From the NCBI RefSeq assembly GCF_002305855.1, contig NZ_CP022163.1, positions 7,941,765 through 8,005,764 on the forward strand: DNA of 64,000 bases, in the 5' to 3' direction. Origin of the DNA: Melittangium boletus DSM 14713 (GTDB lineage: Bacteria > Myxococcota > Myxococcia > Myxococcales > Myxococcaceae). Within the stretch, counting starts at the first letter, position 1. Each line of letters begins with the position of its first letter. This document shows, one piece after another, positions 14,891-26,454 of this stretch. Made by a program: the position numbers and the translations under genes. Under the pieces are notes generated by a model. The model did no database searches, was not told the origin of the DNA, and was given only the letters and a program-made list of their open reading frames with translations.

Positions 14891-16246
14891 ATGTCTCCGA
14901 TTCGAACGACGTGGGCGGCGGTGATGTGGGGCGTGTTGGCCACCTCGGCGGGAGCCCAGACGCCGCCTCCTCCGGAGCCCGTTCCTCCCCGGGAGGTGGA
15001 GGCGCCGCCTATCGCCGAGGCCTCGCTGGTGCGCACGGGGTGGAGCGTGCAGGGGCTGCCCCTGCTCAACTACAACAGCGACGAGGGACTGGGCTATGGC
15101 GCCCGGCTGATGCTGGTGGACCGGGGCGATGGCACGGACCGGCCCTACCGGATGGCGATCGTCGCGCAGTTCTTCCAGACGACCCGAGGCGTGGCCACCC
15201 ACCGCTTGTTCCTGGACGCGCCGCGCGTGTTCTCCTCGAGCTGGCGGCTGGGCGTGTCGGTGGGCCTGCTCAATGATCGATTCTCCCCGTACTTCGGCCT
15301 GGGCGAGCAGGCGGAGTACACGCCCGCGTTCGCGGCCTGCGAGGATCGCGCCGCGCTCAAGTCCGAGCCAGACGTGTGCCCCGGCAACCCGGACTTCCGG
15401 GGCCTGCGCTACTACACCTTCGATCAGCGCACCCTGCCGAGCATCATGGTGAACGGGCGCCGGCCGCTCAGTGGCCCGTGGCAACTGGTGCTGGGCTACC
15501 GCTTCCGGTTGACCACGGTGCGCACGCGCTACGGCGCGGATGACCTGGGGCAGGCGAGGCAGTCGCGGCTGGAGGAGGACGTGCGCGCGGGCCGGCTGGT
15601 GGGCCTGGGCGACAACCCCTCGGGGCCCACGCTCGTGCGCACGGGCGAGCTGAACGCGGGGTTGATCCTGGACCTGCGCGACAACGAGCCGGCGCCGGTG
15701 CGCGGCATGTTCCACGAGCTCGCCTTGAGAGGGGCCTCGCCGGGGACGGGGAGTGCCTTCACCTATGGCGGCGCCTCGCTCAACCTGCGCTTCTACTACC
15801 CGCTGTTCACCGAGCGGCTGGTGGCGGCCCTGCGGCTCTTCGGGGACGTGGTGGCCGGGGACGTGCCCTTCCCGTTGTTGAGCACGTTCACGGGCATCGA
15901 GTGGCGCGAGGGGTTCGGAGGAATCGGCGGCGTGTACTCGGCGCGCGGCATCCTCAAGAACCGGCTCCAGGGGCAGGCGAAGCTGCTGGGCAACGGCGAG
16001 CTGCGCTGGAAGTTCCTGGCCGTGGAGCCGGGAGGGCAGCGGCTGGATTTCACGCTCATCGCCTTCCTGGACGGCGGCAAGGCCTGGGAGGACCCTCGCT
16101 TCCAGAATGGCAGTCCTGCGCTCTATGGCGGCGGGGGAGGGCTGCGCATCGCCTGGGATGAGAACTTCATCGTCCGGGCGGACTACGGCGTCAGCCCCCG
16201 GGATGGCACCACGGGCTTCTACCTGGACTTCAACCACCTGTTCTGA
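14891..16246 (+). CDS. Omp85/BamA-like outer membrane beta-barrel protein
   Basis: 451 aa with a signal peptide ending near TSAGAQ and a Pro-rich linker, then about 400 residues of alternating aromatic/polar beta strands. VYSARGILKNRLQGQAKLLG is the VRGY-like surface-antigen signature region, DYGVSPRDGTTGFYLDFNHLF closes the barrel, and the C-terminal residue is Phe as in Omp85 substrates and members. No POTRA repeats are present, so it is a short barrel-only member like patatin-associated or D15-type proteins rather than BamA itself. It lies 35 bp after the DUF819 gene. Confidence 0.82.
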   Translation: MSPIRTTWAAVMWGVLATSAGAQTPPPPEPVPPREVEAPPIAEASLVRTGWSVQGLPLLNYNSDEGLGYGARLMLVDRGDGTDRPYRMAIVAQFFQTTRGVATHRLFLDAPRVFSSSWRLGVSVGLLNDRFSPYFGLGEQAEYTPAFAACEDRAALKSEPDVCPGNPDFRGLRYYTFDQRTLPSIMVNGRRPLSGPWQLVLGYRFRLTTVRTRYGADDLGQARQSRLEEDVRAGRLVGLGDNPSGPTLVRTGELNAGLILDLRDNEPAPVRGMFHELALRGASPGTGSAFTYGGASLNLRFYYPLFTERLVAALRLFGDVVAGDVPFPLLSTFTGIEWREGFGGIGGVYSARGILKNRLQGQAKLLGNGELRWKFLAVEPGGQRLDFTLIAFLDGGKAWEDPRFQNGSPALYGGGGGLRIAWDENFIVRADYGVSPRDGTTGFYLDFNHLF

Positions 16247-16313
16247 CGCCGCGTTCCAAACGACGCGGGCCCGGCCCCCACGACAGGGGAGCCGGGCCCG
16301 GGAAGGCGGCGTC
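16245..16313. terminator. Large convergent two-tier hairpin
   Basis: The inner stem pairs GGGCCCGGC (16267-16275) plus CCCC (16276-16279) with GGGG (16286-16289) and GCCGGGCCC (16291-16299). An outer stem pairs GACGCCGC (16245-16252) with GCGGCGTC (16306-16313). It fills the gap between two converging genes and would form on both transcripts. There is no T-tract, so any termination would be atypical. Confidence 0.65.
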
Positions 16314-16321
16314 GGGGGGTC

Positions 16322-19471
<3,150 letters not shown>

Positions 19472-19556
19472 GGCGGTGACGCCCTCATTCTCTCGGCGGT
19501 GCCTGGACCCCCGCGGAGGATCGCGGGGAGTCCGGGCTCACGCGGTTGCTTTGGGA

Positions 19557-20741
19557 CTAGCGGCTGCCACCAGCGATCCCGCCGCTGGCTCGGACTTCCT
19601 TGTCGGCCTTCACGGACGGCGCCGAGGCCCCGGCGGCGGTGGGCTGCTTCACCTTCACCGCCGCGCCATCGCGCAGCGCCTGCAGCGAGCTGACCGCCAC
19701 GCGATCACCCACCTTGAGGCCGCCCTCCACCACGTAGGACATGGCGCCGAGCGTGCCCAGCTGCACGGGCCGGCGCTCCACCACCGTCTTGCCGTCCTTG
19801 TCCGTCACCACGAGGGCGAAGGGCTGGCCGCTCTGGCGCACCACGGCGAGCGCGGGCAGCTGCAGGGCCTCGCGGGTGGCGTAGATGAGGCGCGCGCGCA
19901 CCAGCTCGCTCGGGCGCAGGCCCACGGTGTTGCGGAAGGCGGCCTTGACCTCCACCAGCTGCGTGCGCGGATCCGCCAGCGGGGCCACGAAGAAGACGGG
20001 GCTGGTGAGCAGCAGCTTGCCCTGGGAGTCGAGGATCTCCAGCGGCGTGTCCAGGCGCAGCGAACGGGCGCGCTCGGCGGGAACCGCCACGCTCACTTCC
20101 AATACGTCCGCCTGGGCGATGCTGGTGAGCGGGGTGGTGGCCCCCACGAAGTCTCCGAGCCGCACGAGCACGTCACCCACCGTGCCGGAGAAGGGGGCGC
20201 GCACGGTGAGGAACTGCAACTGCACCGCGCGCTGGGTCTCCTGGGCCGCCGCGGCGCGCGTGCTGGCCTCGAGCGCGTCCACCTGGGCGCGCGCCTGCTC
20301 CAGCTCCTGGGCGCTCGCCAGCCCCTCCTTATAGAGGGACTCGATGCGCGCGCGGGTGCGGCGCGACTGCTCCAGGTTCACCTCGGACGAGGTGCGCTGG
20401 GCGCGGGCGCTGTCGAGCGCGGCGCTCGCCTCGCGCGAGTCCACGTCCAGCAGCGGCGCGCCCTGTTCCACCTTCTGGCCGGGCTTCACGTGGATGTGGC
20501 GCACGTAGCCGGCCACCTGCGGCAGCACGGTGATGCTCTGCCGCGACATGAGCGTGCCCAGGTACTCGCCGGTGTCGCGCACCTCGCCGGGCACCAGCTG
20601 CACCACGTCGACTTCCCGGGGCGGCGGCGCGGCCTTGGCGGCCGGCTTGCTCCCGCAGGCCGAGGCTCCCAGCAACAGCGCGGCACCCCAGACTCCCATC
20701 ATCATCGCCTTCAGGGGGCGTCCCTCTTTCACCAATCGCAC
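19557..20741 (-). CDS. RND periplasmic adaptor lipoprotein (AcrA-like)
   Basis: 394 aa. The N-terminus carries a lipobox (LLLGASACG). Lipoyl half-motifs (VLPQVAGYVRHIHVKPGQKV and VRAPFSGTVGDVLVRLGDFV) flank an alpha-helical hairpin, then the beta-barrel. GTG 20741 follows GGAGG by 4 bases and overlaps the upstream TolC-like gene by 13 bp. An ATG at 20705 is a possible shorter start that keeps the lipobox. It bridges the pump encoded next and the channel encoded before. Confidence 0.9.
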   Translation of the reverse strand: MRLVKEGRPLKAMMMGVWGAALLLGASACGSKPAAKAAPPPREVDVVQLVPGEVRDTGEYLGTLMSRQSITVLPQVAGYVRHIHVKPGQKVEQGAPLLDVDSREASAALDSARAQRTSSEVNLEQSRRTRARIESLYKEGLASAQELEQARAQVDALEASTRAAAAQETQRAVQLQFLTVRAPFSGTVGDVLVRLGDFVGATTPLTSIAQADVLEVSVAVPAERARSLRLDTPLEILDSQGKLLLTSPVFFVAPLADPRTQLVEVKAAFRNTVGLRPSELVRARLIYATREALQLPALAVVRQSGQPFALVVTDKDGKTVVERRPVQLGTLGAMSYVVEGGLKVGDRVAVSSLQALRDGAAVKVKQPTAAGASAPSVKADKEVRASGGIAGGSR

Positions 20742-22111
20742 CGGGCCTCCGTCAAGAATGCGTCCAGGCGTGCCTGGACAAGCTCGAATTCACGCAATGC
20801 CAACGACAGCTCCGCTTGCCGCAGGGCCGCGCCGCTCTGCACCAGCTCCAGACTGCTACCGCGGCCCACTTCGTAGGCGCGGCGGGTGAGCTGGTCCGTC
20901 TTCGCCGCCAGCTCTCGCGATTCCGCCGAGGTCTTCACCAGGGACTCGGCCACGCCCACGTTGCGCTGGGCGCGCGTCACCTCTACCTGCACGTTGCGTC
21001 GCGTGTTCTCCAGGGATTCGGCCGCCTGCCGCTCGATGCCCGTCCGCTCGCGCACCAAGCCTCCCCGCAGGCCGCCTTCCCACAGGGGCATGGACAGCAC
21101 GGCGGCGATGCTCCAGGTGGCCAGCCGCGCCGGAGCGGGATCCGAGGTGGTGTAGCCCGTGAGGTTGCTGCTCAGTCCGAGTGTGGGCAGGTAGCCCGCG
21201 GTCGCCTGTTGGCGGCTGTCCCGCGTGGAGGTGAGCTGGGTGCGCGCGGCTTCCACGTCCGCGCGCTCGCCCGTGTCGCGCAGGGGCGCGCACTCCTTCT
21301 GGCTTTCCTCCACCAGGCCCTGGAGCTGGAAGGACGGGCTCACTCCCACCTCCTGGGGCAGACCCACGGCGAGGCCCAGCGCCTCCCGCGTGCGGCGCAG
21401 CTGCTCGTCGCCGGAGATGAGGGCCTGGCGCGCCACTTCCACGTCCTGGCGCACCCGCACCACGTCCAGTTGCGTGCCAGAGCCCAGCTCGAAGGAGCGC
21501 TGGGTGAGCGCCGCGCGCTCGAGGGCCCGCAGCAGGCCCACGCGGTTGATCTCGGCGGAGCGCTCGGCGGCCACGGCGGCCACGAGCGTGCGCGCCAGTC
21601 CCAGGGTGAGGCGGCGTTGCGTGTCCCGCAGGCTCGCCCGGGCGCTGTCGCTGGCGGCCGAGGCGGAGGACAGCCCTCGCCAGGCACCCACATCCACCAG
21701 CGATTGGGTCAGGGACGCCGTTCCGCTCACCAGCGGCACCGTGGGGACGGGCTGACCCGCCTGGGCGATGATGGGCGCGCCCGTGAGGCCCACGGCCAGA
21801 TCCGGGTGGAGGAGATCCTCCGAGACCCCCAGGGACAGGCGCGCGTTGGGCAGCAGCAGCGACAGGGACTGGCGCCAACGGCCCTGGGCGCGCTCCACGT
21901 TCGCCTCCGCGGTCCGCAGATCCGTGGAGCGCTCACGCACCAGCCCGAGTGCTTCCTGCCAGGAGCCCACCTGCCGGGGGGCCGGGGGCGCGGGGGCGAG
22001 CATGGGGTCGTTCACCTGCGCCTGAAAGGGAGGGGGGGCGGCGGTGGGATCCTGGGCCAGGGCCGGAGCCGCGGTGAGCGACAACAGGAACAGGGCGAAG
22101 CGCGAGGACAT
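20729..22111 (-). CDS. TolC-family outer membrane efflux protein
   Basis: 460 aa from ATG 22111, where the signal peptide MSSRFALFLLSLTAAPALAQ begins; an in-frame start further upstream would add 28 residues ahead of it. The two structural repeats begin near SWQEALGLVRERSTDLRTAEANVERA and SQKECAPLRDTGERADVEAARTQL, the usual outer membrane channel architecture. It is the first gene of the efflux operon, downstream of the operator/promoter shared with the divergent marR-type gene. Confidence 0.89.
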   Translation of the reverse strand: MSSRFALFLLSLTAAPALAQDPTAAPPPFQAQVNDPMLAPAPPAPRQVGSWQEALGLVRERSTDLRTAEANVERAQGRWRQSLSLLLPNARLSLGVSEDLLHPDLAVGLTGAPIIAQAGQPVPTVPLVSGTASLTQSLVDVGAWRGLSSASAASDSARASLRDTQRRLTLGLARTLVAAVAAERSAEINRVGLLRALERAALTQRSFELGSGTQLDVVRVRQDVEVARQALISGDEQLRRTREALGLAVGLPQEVGVSPSFQLQGLVEESQKECAPLRDTGERADVEAARTQLTSTRDSRQQATAGYLPTLGLSSNLTGYTTSDPAPARLATWSIAAVLSMPLWEGGLRGGLVRERTGIERQAAESLENTRRNVQVEVTRAQRNVGVAESLVKTSAESRELAAKTDQLTRRAYEVGRGSSLELVQSGAALRQAELSLALREFELVQARLDAFLTEARCDW

Positions 22112-22188
22112 ACCGGTCAAGACACCCAAGGACGACGAGGGAGGCACGCTGTCCGGGAGCCTCCAGCAGCGCGGCATGCGGTCTGCGG

Positions 22189-22227
22189 TTGACAACTATT
22201 GTCGACCGCAACCATTGTGTATGTCAA
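22189..22227. promoter_or_regulatory. Divergent promoter/operator between the efflux operon and the marR-type gene
   Basis: Perfect palindrome GACAACTATTGTC (22191-22203) and a second box CAACCATTG (22209-22217) share the pattern CAAYYATTG and start 17 bp apart (22192 and 22209). On the minus strand TTGACA (22227-22222) and GACAAT (22203-22198) form a -35/-10 pair with 18-bp spacing for the efflux operon. On the plus strand TTGACA (22189-22194) and CATTGT (22213-22218) could serve the regulator. Both boxes overlap these elements, so a bound MarR dimer would block both promoters. Confidence 0.68.
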
Positions 22228-22677
22228 ATGACCCTCGTTGAGCAAGTAAGTTCGCTGCGCCGCGGCATTCACCGGTTGATGAATCGCCAGTTGAACGCGC
22301 AGACGCGGCGGCCCATCCATCACCTCGTCGCCCTCAAGGTCATCGCCCTGGGGGAGGTGCGCAGTCAGGTGGAGCTGGCCGAGCGGCTCTCGATCGACGC
22401 GCCCGCGGCGAGCCGGCTCGTGGACCGCCTGGTGGAGGATGGGCTGGTGACGCGGAGTGCGGGTGAGAACCGACGCTGCGTGAAGCTCCAGGTGACCCAC
22501 TCGGTGTGGCCGGAGGTGGAAATCCTGGGCGAGGCGGCACGCCGGGTGGACGCGGAGGTGGGCAGGCACCTGTCCGCCGAGGAAATGGGCGAGCTCCGGC
22601 GCCTGCTGGACAAGCTCCTGGCGTCACTCGCCCAGAATACGGTCGTCCCCGAGAAGCACGCGGAGAGCGAGCGCTAG
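22228..22677 (+). CDS. MarR-family transcriptional regulator
   Basis: 149 aa from ATG 22228; an in-frame TTG at 22189 would start inside the operator. The winged helix-turn-helix is clear (RSQVELAERLSIDAPAASRLVDRLVEDGLV, wing RSAGENRRCVKLQ), flanked by the helical dimerisation ends. The plus-strand promoter would start transcription only a few bases before the ATG, so the mRNA may be leaderless. It likely represses itself and the divergent RND operon until a pump substrate binds. Its stop overlaps the convergent gene's stop (CTAG). Confidence 0.87.
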   Translation: MTLVEQVSSLRRGIHRLMNRQLNAQTRRPIHHLVALKVIALGEVRSQVELAERLSIDAPAASRLVDRLVEDGLVTRSAGENRRCVKLQVTHSVWPEVEILGEAARRVDAEVGRHLSAEEMGELRRLLDKLLASLAQNTVVPEKHAESER

Positions 22678-23900
22678 CGGGCCCGCACGCGGGTGGTGGC
22701 CAGGCCCAGGTGCAGGGTGTCGAACACCTCGGGAGGCGCGGCGGCCGTCACGCGCAGCAGGGCCTTGCCGGTGGGATGGAGCGACACCTCGAAGAGGAAG
22801 GGCTTGCCGTTGCGGGTCGCGGTCCCGGTGAAGTGGGTGATGTCCGCCGGTCCGGGCTCCGAGGGCTCGGTCTCCTGGAAGTCGGGGAAGCGGGTGCGCA
22901 GGTCGTGCAGCGCCACTTCCTTCGCCTCGCGGACGTCGGCGATCTCCTCCGGGTTGTCGCGGATGGCCACCAGCAGGTGTCCATTGAGCTCCGGGTGGGA
23001 CAACCACAGGTCCGTGGGGGCATCCAGGGCGCCGGGGCTGCCGGCCTTGTGGCGGTACCACCCATCCGAGGGGATGGGCAGGCTGTAGGGGTGCCGGTTT
23101 CCCGCGAGGGTGTCCTCCTGGGTGAGGGGGCGGCCCTCGAGGTCTGGCCGCAGCGCGATCCGCGCCCGTTCATCCAGGGATTGGTTGGCGGAGAGCTTCA
23201 GGAAGCCGACGACCTCCACCGCGCCACTGAGCATCACCGCCGTGAGGCCCACTCCCGCGAGGGTGGAGGAGGGCTTGCCCCAGACGAGCACCAGCACGCC
23301 GCAGGAGAAGGCGAACACGACGAGCGTGAAGAGGAACTGGGCCTGGTAGAGGCTGATGCCTCCGAACAGGAACATGCCCACCACCAGTCGCACGAGCGCG
23401 AGGGTCCGCAGGTGCGTCTTTCCCTGGAGGAAGCCAATTCCCAGCAGCGCGTCCACGCCCACGCCCACGAGCGTTCCCGCGAGCTGCACGGCCCGGAGTG
23501 GGCCATCCGACGACAACGAGGGGAGGAAGAGGAACTCGAACAGGTGGAGCGCGGCGTTGATGAGCAGGATGGCGCCGCCGAGTCCCAGCGTGGAGGCTGG
23601 CTGGGGGCTGGCGGCGACCTGGGGCTCCACCGCGCGCATGCGCTCCGGGAGGGGGGCGGTGCCCAGGTCGGGGATGTACTCCACGGTGGGCACGAATTCC
23701 CCCGCGGGGGCGGGTGCCGCGGCGTGGGCGGAGGCCGCCACGGCGGCGGCTCTCACGGGAGCGGCACGGGGAGGAGGCGTGGGGGCCGCCACGGGCGCGC
23801 GAGGCGCCGCCGAGGTCCGGCCACAGCGGGGACACAGGCTCTGGGCCCGGGGCCGGTGCTTGAGACCGCAGTGGGGGCAGATGGTCCAGGCAGCGTCCAC
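22674..23900 (-). CDS. Zinc-ribbon membrane protein of unknown function
   Basis: 408 aa from GTG 23900, which has AGGAAGG upstream. The N-terminus is a zinc ribbon (CPHCGLKHRPRAQSLCPRCG), followed by an Ala/Pro-rich linker of about 60 residues, four or five TM segments (about 128-275), and a soluble C-terminal domain of about 130 residues (SDGWYRHKAGSPGALDAPTDLWL onwards). The combination is typical of uncharacterised myxobacterial membrane proteins. No enzymatic motif is visible. It is not in an obvious operon. Confidence 0.75.
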   Translation of the reverse strand: MDAAWTICPHCGLKHRPRAQSLCPRCGRTSAAPRAPVAAPTPPPRAAPVRAAAVAASAHAAAPAPAGEFVPTVEYIPDLGTAPLPERMRAVEPQVAASPQPASTLGLGGAILLINAALHLFEFLFLPSLSSDGPLRAVQLAGTLVGVGVDALLGIGFLQGKTHLRTLALVRLVVGMFLFGGISLYQAQFLFTLVVFAFSCGVLVLVWGKPSSTLAGVGLTAVMLSGAVEVVGFLKLSANQSLDERARIALRPDLEGRPLTQEDTLAGNRHPYSLPIPSDGWYRHKAGSPGALDAPTDLWLSHPELNGHLLVAIRDNPEEIADVREAKEVALHDLRTRFPDFQETEPSEPGPADITHFTGTATRNGKPFLFEVSLHPTGKALLRVTAAAPPEVFDTLHLGLATTRVRAR

Positions 23901-23999
23901 GGTATCCCTTCCTGGTCGTCCTTGGCTCTGGGGGCGCACCCAAGGACGATGCCCGATTTGTAGCAGACCTCGGGGGTCGGGCGGTAGCGGGTCCCCGGC

Positions 24000-24401
24000 T
24001 CAAGGGGCGCGCGTGGGCATCCGCACCATGCACTTCATGAGGTGCTCGAGCGCCTGGGCGGGATCCTCGCAGAGGCCGGAATGGACCGGGCCCGTCTGGA
24101 TCATCGTGCTGCGGGGCGCCACGAGCCAGTGGAAGCGCTCCTTCTGTGGCAGTTGGCCGACGGGGCCCGCCTTGCGTCCGCCCGCGCACAGCCGGGGGAT
24201 GGACTCCAGGTGCTCGCGCAGCAGCTCCACGGGGGTGCCTGGCGCGAGCGCCTCGAGCCGGAGCGGATCCAGCTCCACCCGGGCGTCGAGGTAGCGGCGG
24301 GTGAGGCAATAGAGGATGACGCCCGCGTTGATGAACTCCTCGCGCTCCACGCGGGGCACGACGCGGATGATGGCGTAATCAAACGAGCTGGGCGCGGGCA
24401 C
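24000..24401 (-). CDS. DUF3037 family protein
   Basis: 133 aa from GTG 24401. SFDYAIIRVVPRVEREEFINAGVILYC is the DUF3037 N-terminal signature, with REHLESIPRLC and RFHWLVAPRSTMIQTGPVH further on. The function is unknown. It overlaps the end of the HipA-like kinase gene by 23 bp and is surely co-translated with it; genes of these two families are often neighbours in bacterial genomes. A longer ORF back to 24533 would lie wholly inside the kinase gene and its extra residues look like out-of-frame translation. Confidence 0.83.
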   Translation of the reverse strand: MPAPSSFDYAIIRVVPRVEREEFINAGVILYCLTRRYLDARVELDPLRLEALAPGTPVELLREHLESIPRLCAGGRKAGPVGQLPQKERFHWLVAPRSTMIQTGPVHSGLCEDPAQALEHLMKCMVRMPTRAP

Positions 24402-25167
24402 GCTCGGCCTCCTCGAGGAACGCGGGCGCCGCTTGCAGGCGCTCGAGCAGGAAGGTGGCGTAGGCCTCGCGGTGGGCCTCCACCGTGGCGAAGCGCGGCT
24501 CCACCGTGGGTCCGAGCCAGGCGTCCGGCACACACGCGACGACGCGCCGGATGACCTCCGGTGTCACGCGCTCGCGCAGGGCGGCCTGGGCGGCGGACAG
24601 CTCGGAGGCCCAGGGCAGCAGCACGTGGTCGCGCACCGGGGCGAAGCGGCCGCGGGCGCGCTCCAGGTAGTCGTCCCACGCGTGATGGAAGTACAGGGAC
24701 GCGCCGTGATCGATGACCCACAGGGCGCGGTGCCAGCACAGCAGGTTCGGGTTCCGGGGCGTGCGGTCCACGTTCGTCACGTAGGCGTCGAAGCACACGA
24801 TGGCCGAGGCCTCGGCGGCCGGAGGGGGCGGGCCCACCGTGGGATCGAACGTGATGGAGCCCGGCAGGTAGTCCATGGCCAGGTTGAGGCCGGCGCTGGC
24901 CTTGATGAGATCGCGGATCTCCCCATCCGGCTCGGCGCGGCCCAGGGCGGGATCCAGCTCCATGAGCACCAGCTCCGGCACGCGCAGGCCCAGGGCCCGG
25001 CCCAGCTCGCCGGAGAGGATCTCCGCCACGAGCGCCTTGATGCCCTGGCCCGCTCCGCGGAACTTGAGGACGTACATGCCCGAGTCCTCCGCCTCGACGA
25101 TGGCCGGGCAGGAGCCGCCCTCGCGCAGGGGTGTGACGTAACGGGTCGCGTGGAGGGTTCTCAACAT
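24379..25167 (-). CDS. HipA-like kinase family protein
   Basis: 262 aa from ATG 25167 with AAGGA upstream; the longer in-frame ORF to 25770 overlaps the CPBP gene and looks spurious. MYVLKF carries the candidate ATP-binding Lys, CFDAYVTNVDRTPRNPN matches the catalytic loop (Asp and Asn), and VIDHGASLYF supplies the Mg-binding Asp in the place of DFG. It is shorter than HipA itself (about 440 aa) and lacks the N-terminal HipB-interacting subdomain; no HipB-type antitoxin gene is adjacent. The partner instead is the DUF3037 protein. The kinase target is unknown. Confidence 0.8.
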   Translation of the reverse strand: MLRTLHATRYVTPLREGGSCPAIVEAEDSGMYVLKFRGAGQGIKALVAEILSGELGRALGLRVPELVLMELDPALGRAEPDGEIRDLIKASAGLNLAMDYLPGSITFDPTVGPPPPAAEASAIVCFDAYVTNVDRTPRNPNLLCWHRALWVIDHGASLYFHHAWDDYLERARGRFAPVRDHVLLPWASELSAAQAALRERVTPEVIRRVVACVPDAWLGPTVEPRFATVEAHREAYATFLLERLQAAPAFLEEAERARAQLV

Positions 25168-25214
25168 GGGGATTCCTTGGGCACGGGCTTCATCCTGGGC
25201 GTTCTCTTTCTGAA

Positions 25215-26375
25215 TCAGGGACTCGCGTCCCGCGTCTGCCGGGACTGCCTCGCCCGCTCCTGGGTGTACTGCCCCAGGGGGACTTCTCCCCGGCGGGCGC
25301 GCACCCGGAGCTCGTACAGGGCGGCGCGCTCGGCGTGCAAGGCATCCGGCGCTTCCTCGGGGACGGGCTTGAGCCGGTAGCGCAGATCGATCTGGCTCAA
25401 CTGCACGCCCAGCGGATCCAATCCCACGTACGCCCCCAGCGACACCGCCGCCGCCAGCATCCAGGGGAAGGCGAGCCGCATGAGCCGCGCGAAGGGCTCC
25501 AGGTGCACGGGAGGCTCGGGCGCCTCGTGTTCCCTCTCTGGACGGAGGGGGCCGCCCAGCAGGCCCGGGAAGCGCTCCGCTGCGGCCAGCAGGCCCATCA
25601 ACACGCCACACCCCACGACCGTGAGGAGCACCACGCCCATTCCCTCTCCCTGGGACGCCGTCTGCCGCGCGGGCGCTTCCATGCCCCGGGCGCTGAAGAA
25701 CAACGCCAGGGACACGAGGTTGTTGGCCGCGTGCGCGAGGATGCCCGGCCACAGCGAGCCGGTGCGCCACAGGAGCCAGCCGAACAGCAGCCCCAGCTCC
25801 ACGCGTGCCAGGAAGCCCATCCGGTCCAGGTGGAAGGCGCTGAAGATGACCGCGGAGACGGCGAGGGCACGCCAGGGCGGGCCGCCTCGTCCCCGGAGCC
25901 CCTGGAAGAACACGCCCCGGAAGTAGAACTCCTCGCAGATGGGCGCCACCAACCCGACGCCCGCCCCGATGAGGGCCAGCTCCAGCGAGGACTGCCCGAG
26001 GAAGAGGCCCGCCACGTCATAGTCCTGCCAGTCCCGGGGCAGCAGCTTCTGGGCCACGTACTGCAGGGGCGCGACGACGCCCGCGAAGTTGGCCAGTCCG
26101 AGGGCGAACCCGAAGGCCGCCATCGCCGGAGTGCCCGCCGACAGCCCCGTGTAGCGCGCGGGCTCCCGGCCGGTGGCGCGCAGCACGTACCAACCTCCTC
26201 CGAGGAAGACGAAGAACTGGGTGAACCACACCCCGAAGGCCAGGTTGAGCAACTGCACCGGCGAGGCGAGCAGGAAGGCCACGAAGATGCCCATCGTGGC
26301 GAAGGCCGCCACGCCCACGGGACTCAAGGGGCCGCCGCCGGGGGGCCGTGGGGGAGGGGAGCTGACGTCTTCCAC
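25215..26375 (-). CDS. CPBP (CAAX-type) intramembrane metalloprotease
   Basis: 386 aa from GTG 26375, which follows GGAG by 8 bases. Eight or more TM segments. The active-site motifs are EEFYFRG (EExxxR), FSAFHLDRMG and HAANNLVS, all on membrane helices, as in CPBP/Rce1-type glutamic intramembrane proteases. After the protease domain there is another TM pair and a charged C-terminal tail of about 70 residues (RYRLKPVPEEAPDALHAERAALYEL), unusual for the family. It lies 47 bp upstream of the HipA-like gene on the same strand. Confidence 0.83.
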   Translation of the reverse strand: MEDVSSPPPRPPGGGPLSPVGVAAFATMGIFVAFLLASPVQLLNLAFGVWFTQFFVFLGGGWYVLRATGREPARYTGLSAGTPAMAAFGFALGLANFAGVVAPLQYVAQKLLPRDWQDYDVAGLFLGQSSLELALIGAGVGLVAPICEEFYFRGVFFQGLRGRGGPPWRALAVSAVIFSAFHLDRMGFLARVELGLLFGWLLWRTGSLWPGILAHAANNLVSLALFFSARGMEAPARQTASQGEGMGVVLLTVVGCGVLMGLLAAAERFPGLLGGPLRPEREHEAPEPPVHLEPFARLMRLAFPWMLAAAVSLGAYVGLDPLGVQLSQIDLRYRLKPVPEEAPDALHAERAALYELRVRARRGEVPLGQYTQERARQSRQTRDASP

Positions 26376-26436
26376 CGAAGATCTCCAACCGCGAGGGAAA
26401 GTGGTCAAAACACGACGCACCCGGAAAAGTCGCACC

Positions 26437-26442
26437 TATAAT
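26437..26442 (+). promoter_or_regulatory. -10 promoter element for the barrel/cytochrome operon
   Basis: Perfect TATAAT 12 bases before ATG 26455, in an A/T-rich gap between divergent genes. No good -35 is visible at 16-18 bp. Transcription would start about 6 bases before the ATG, giving a nearly leaderless message. Confidence 0.5.
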
Positions 26443-26454
26443 GCTCATACTTTG

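Noticed and set aside
25168..25770. Upstream extension of the HipA-like frame
   Set aside because: It overlaps the CPBP gene and encodes Arg/Gly/Pro-rich residues; ATG 25167 with AAGGA starts the conserved part.
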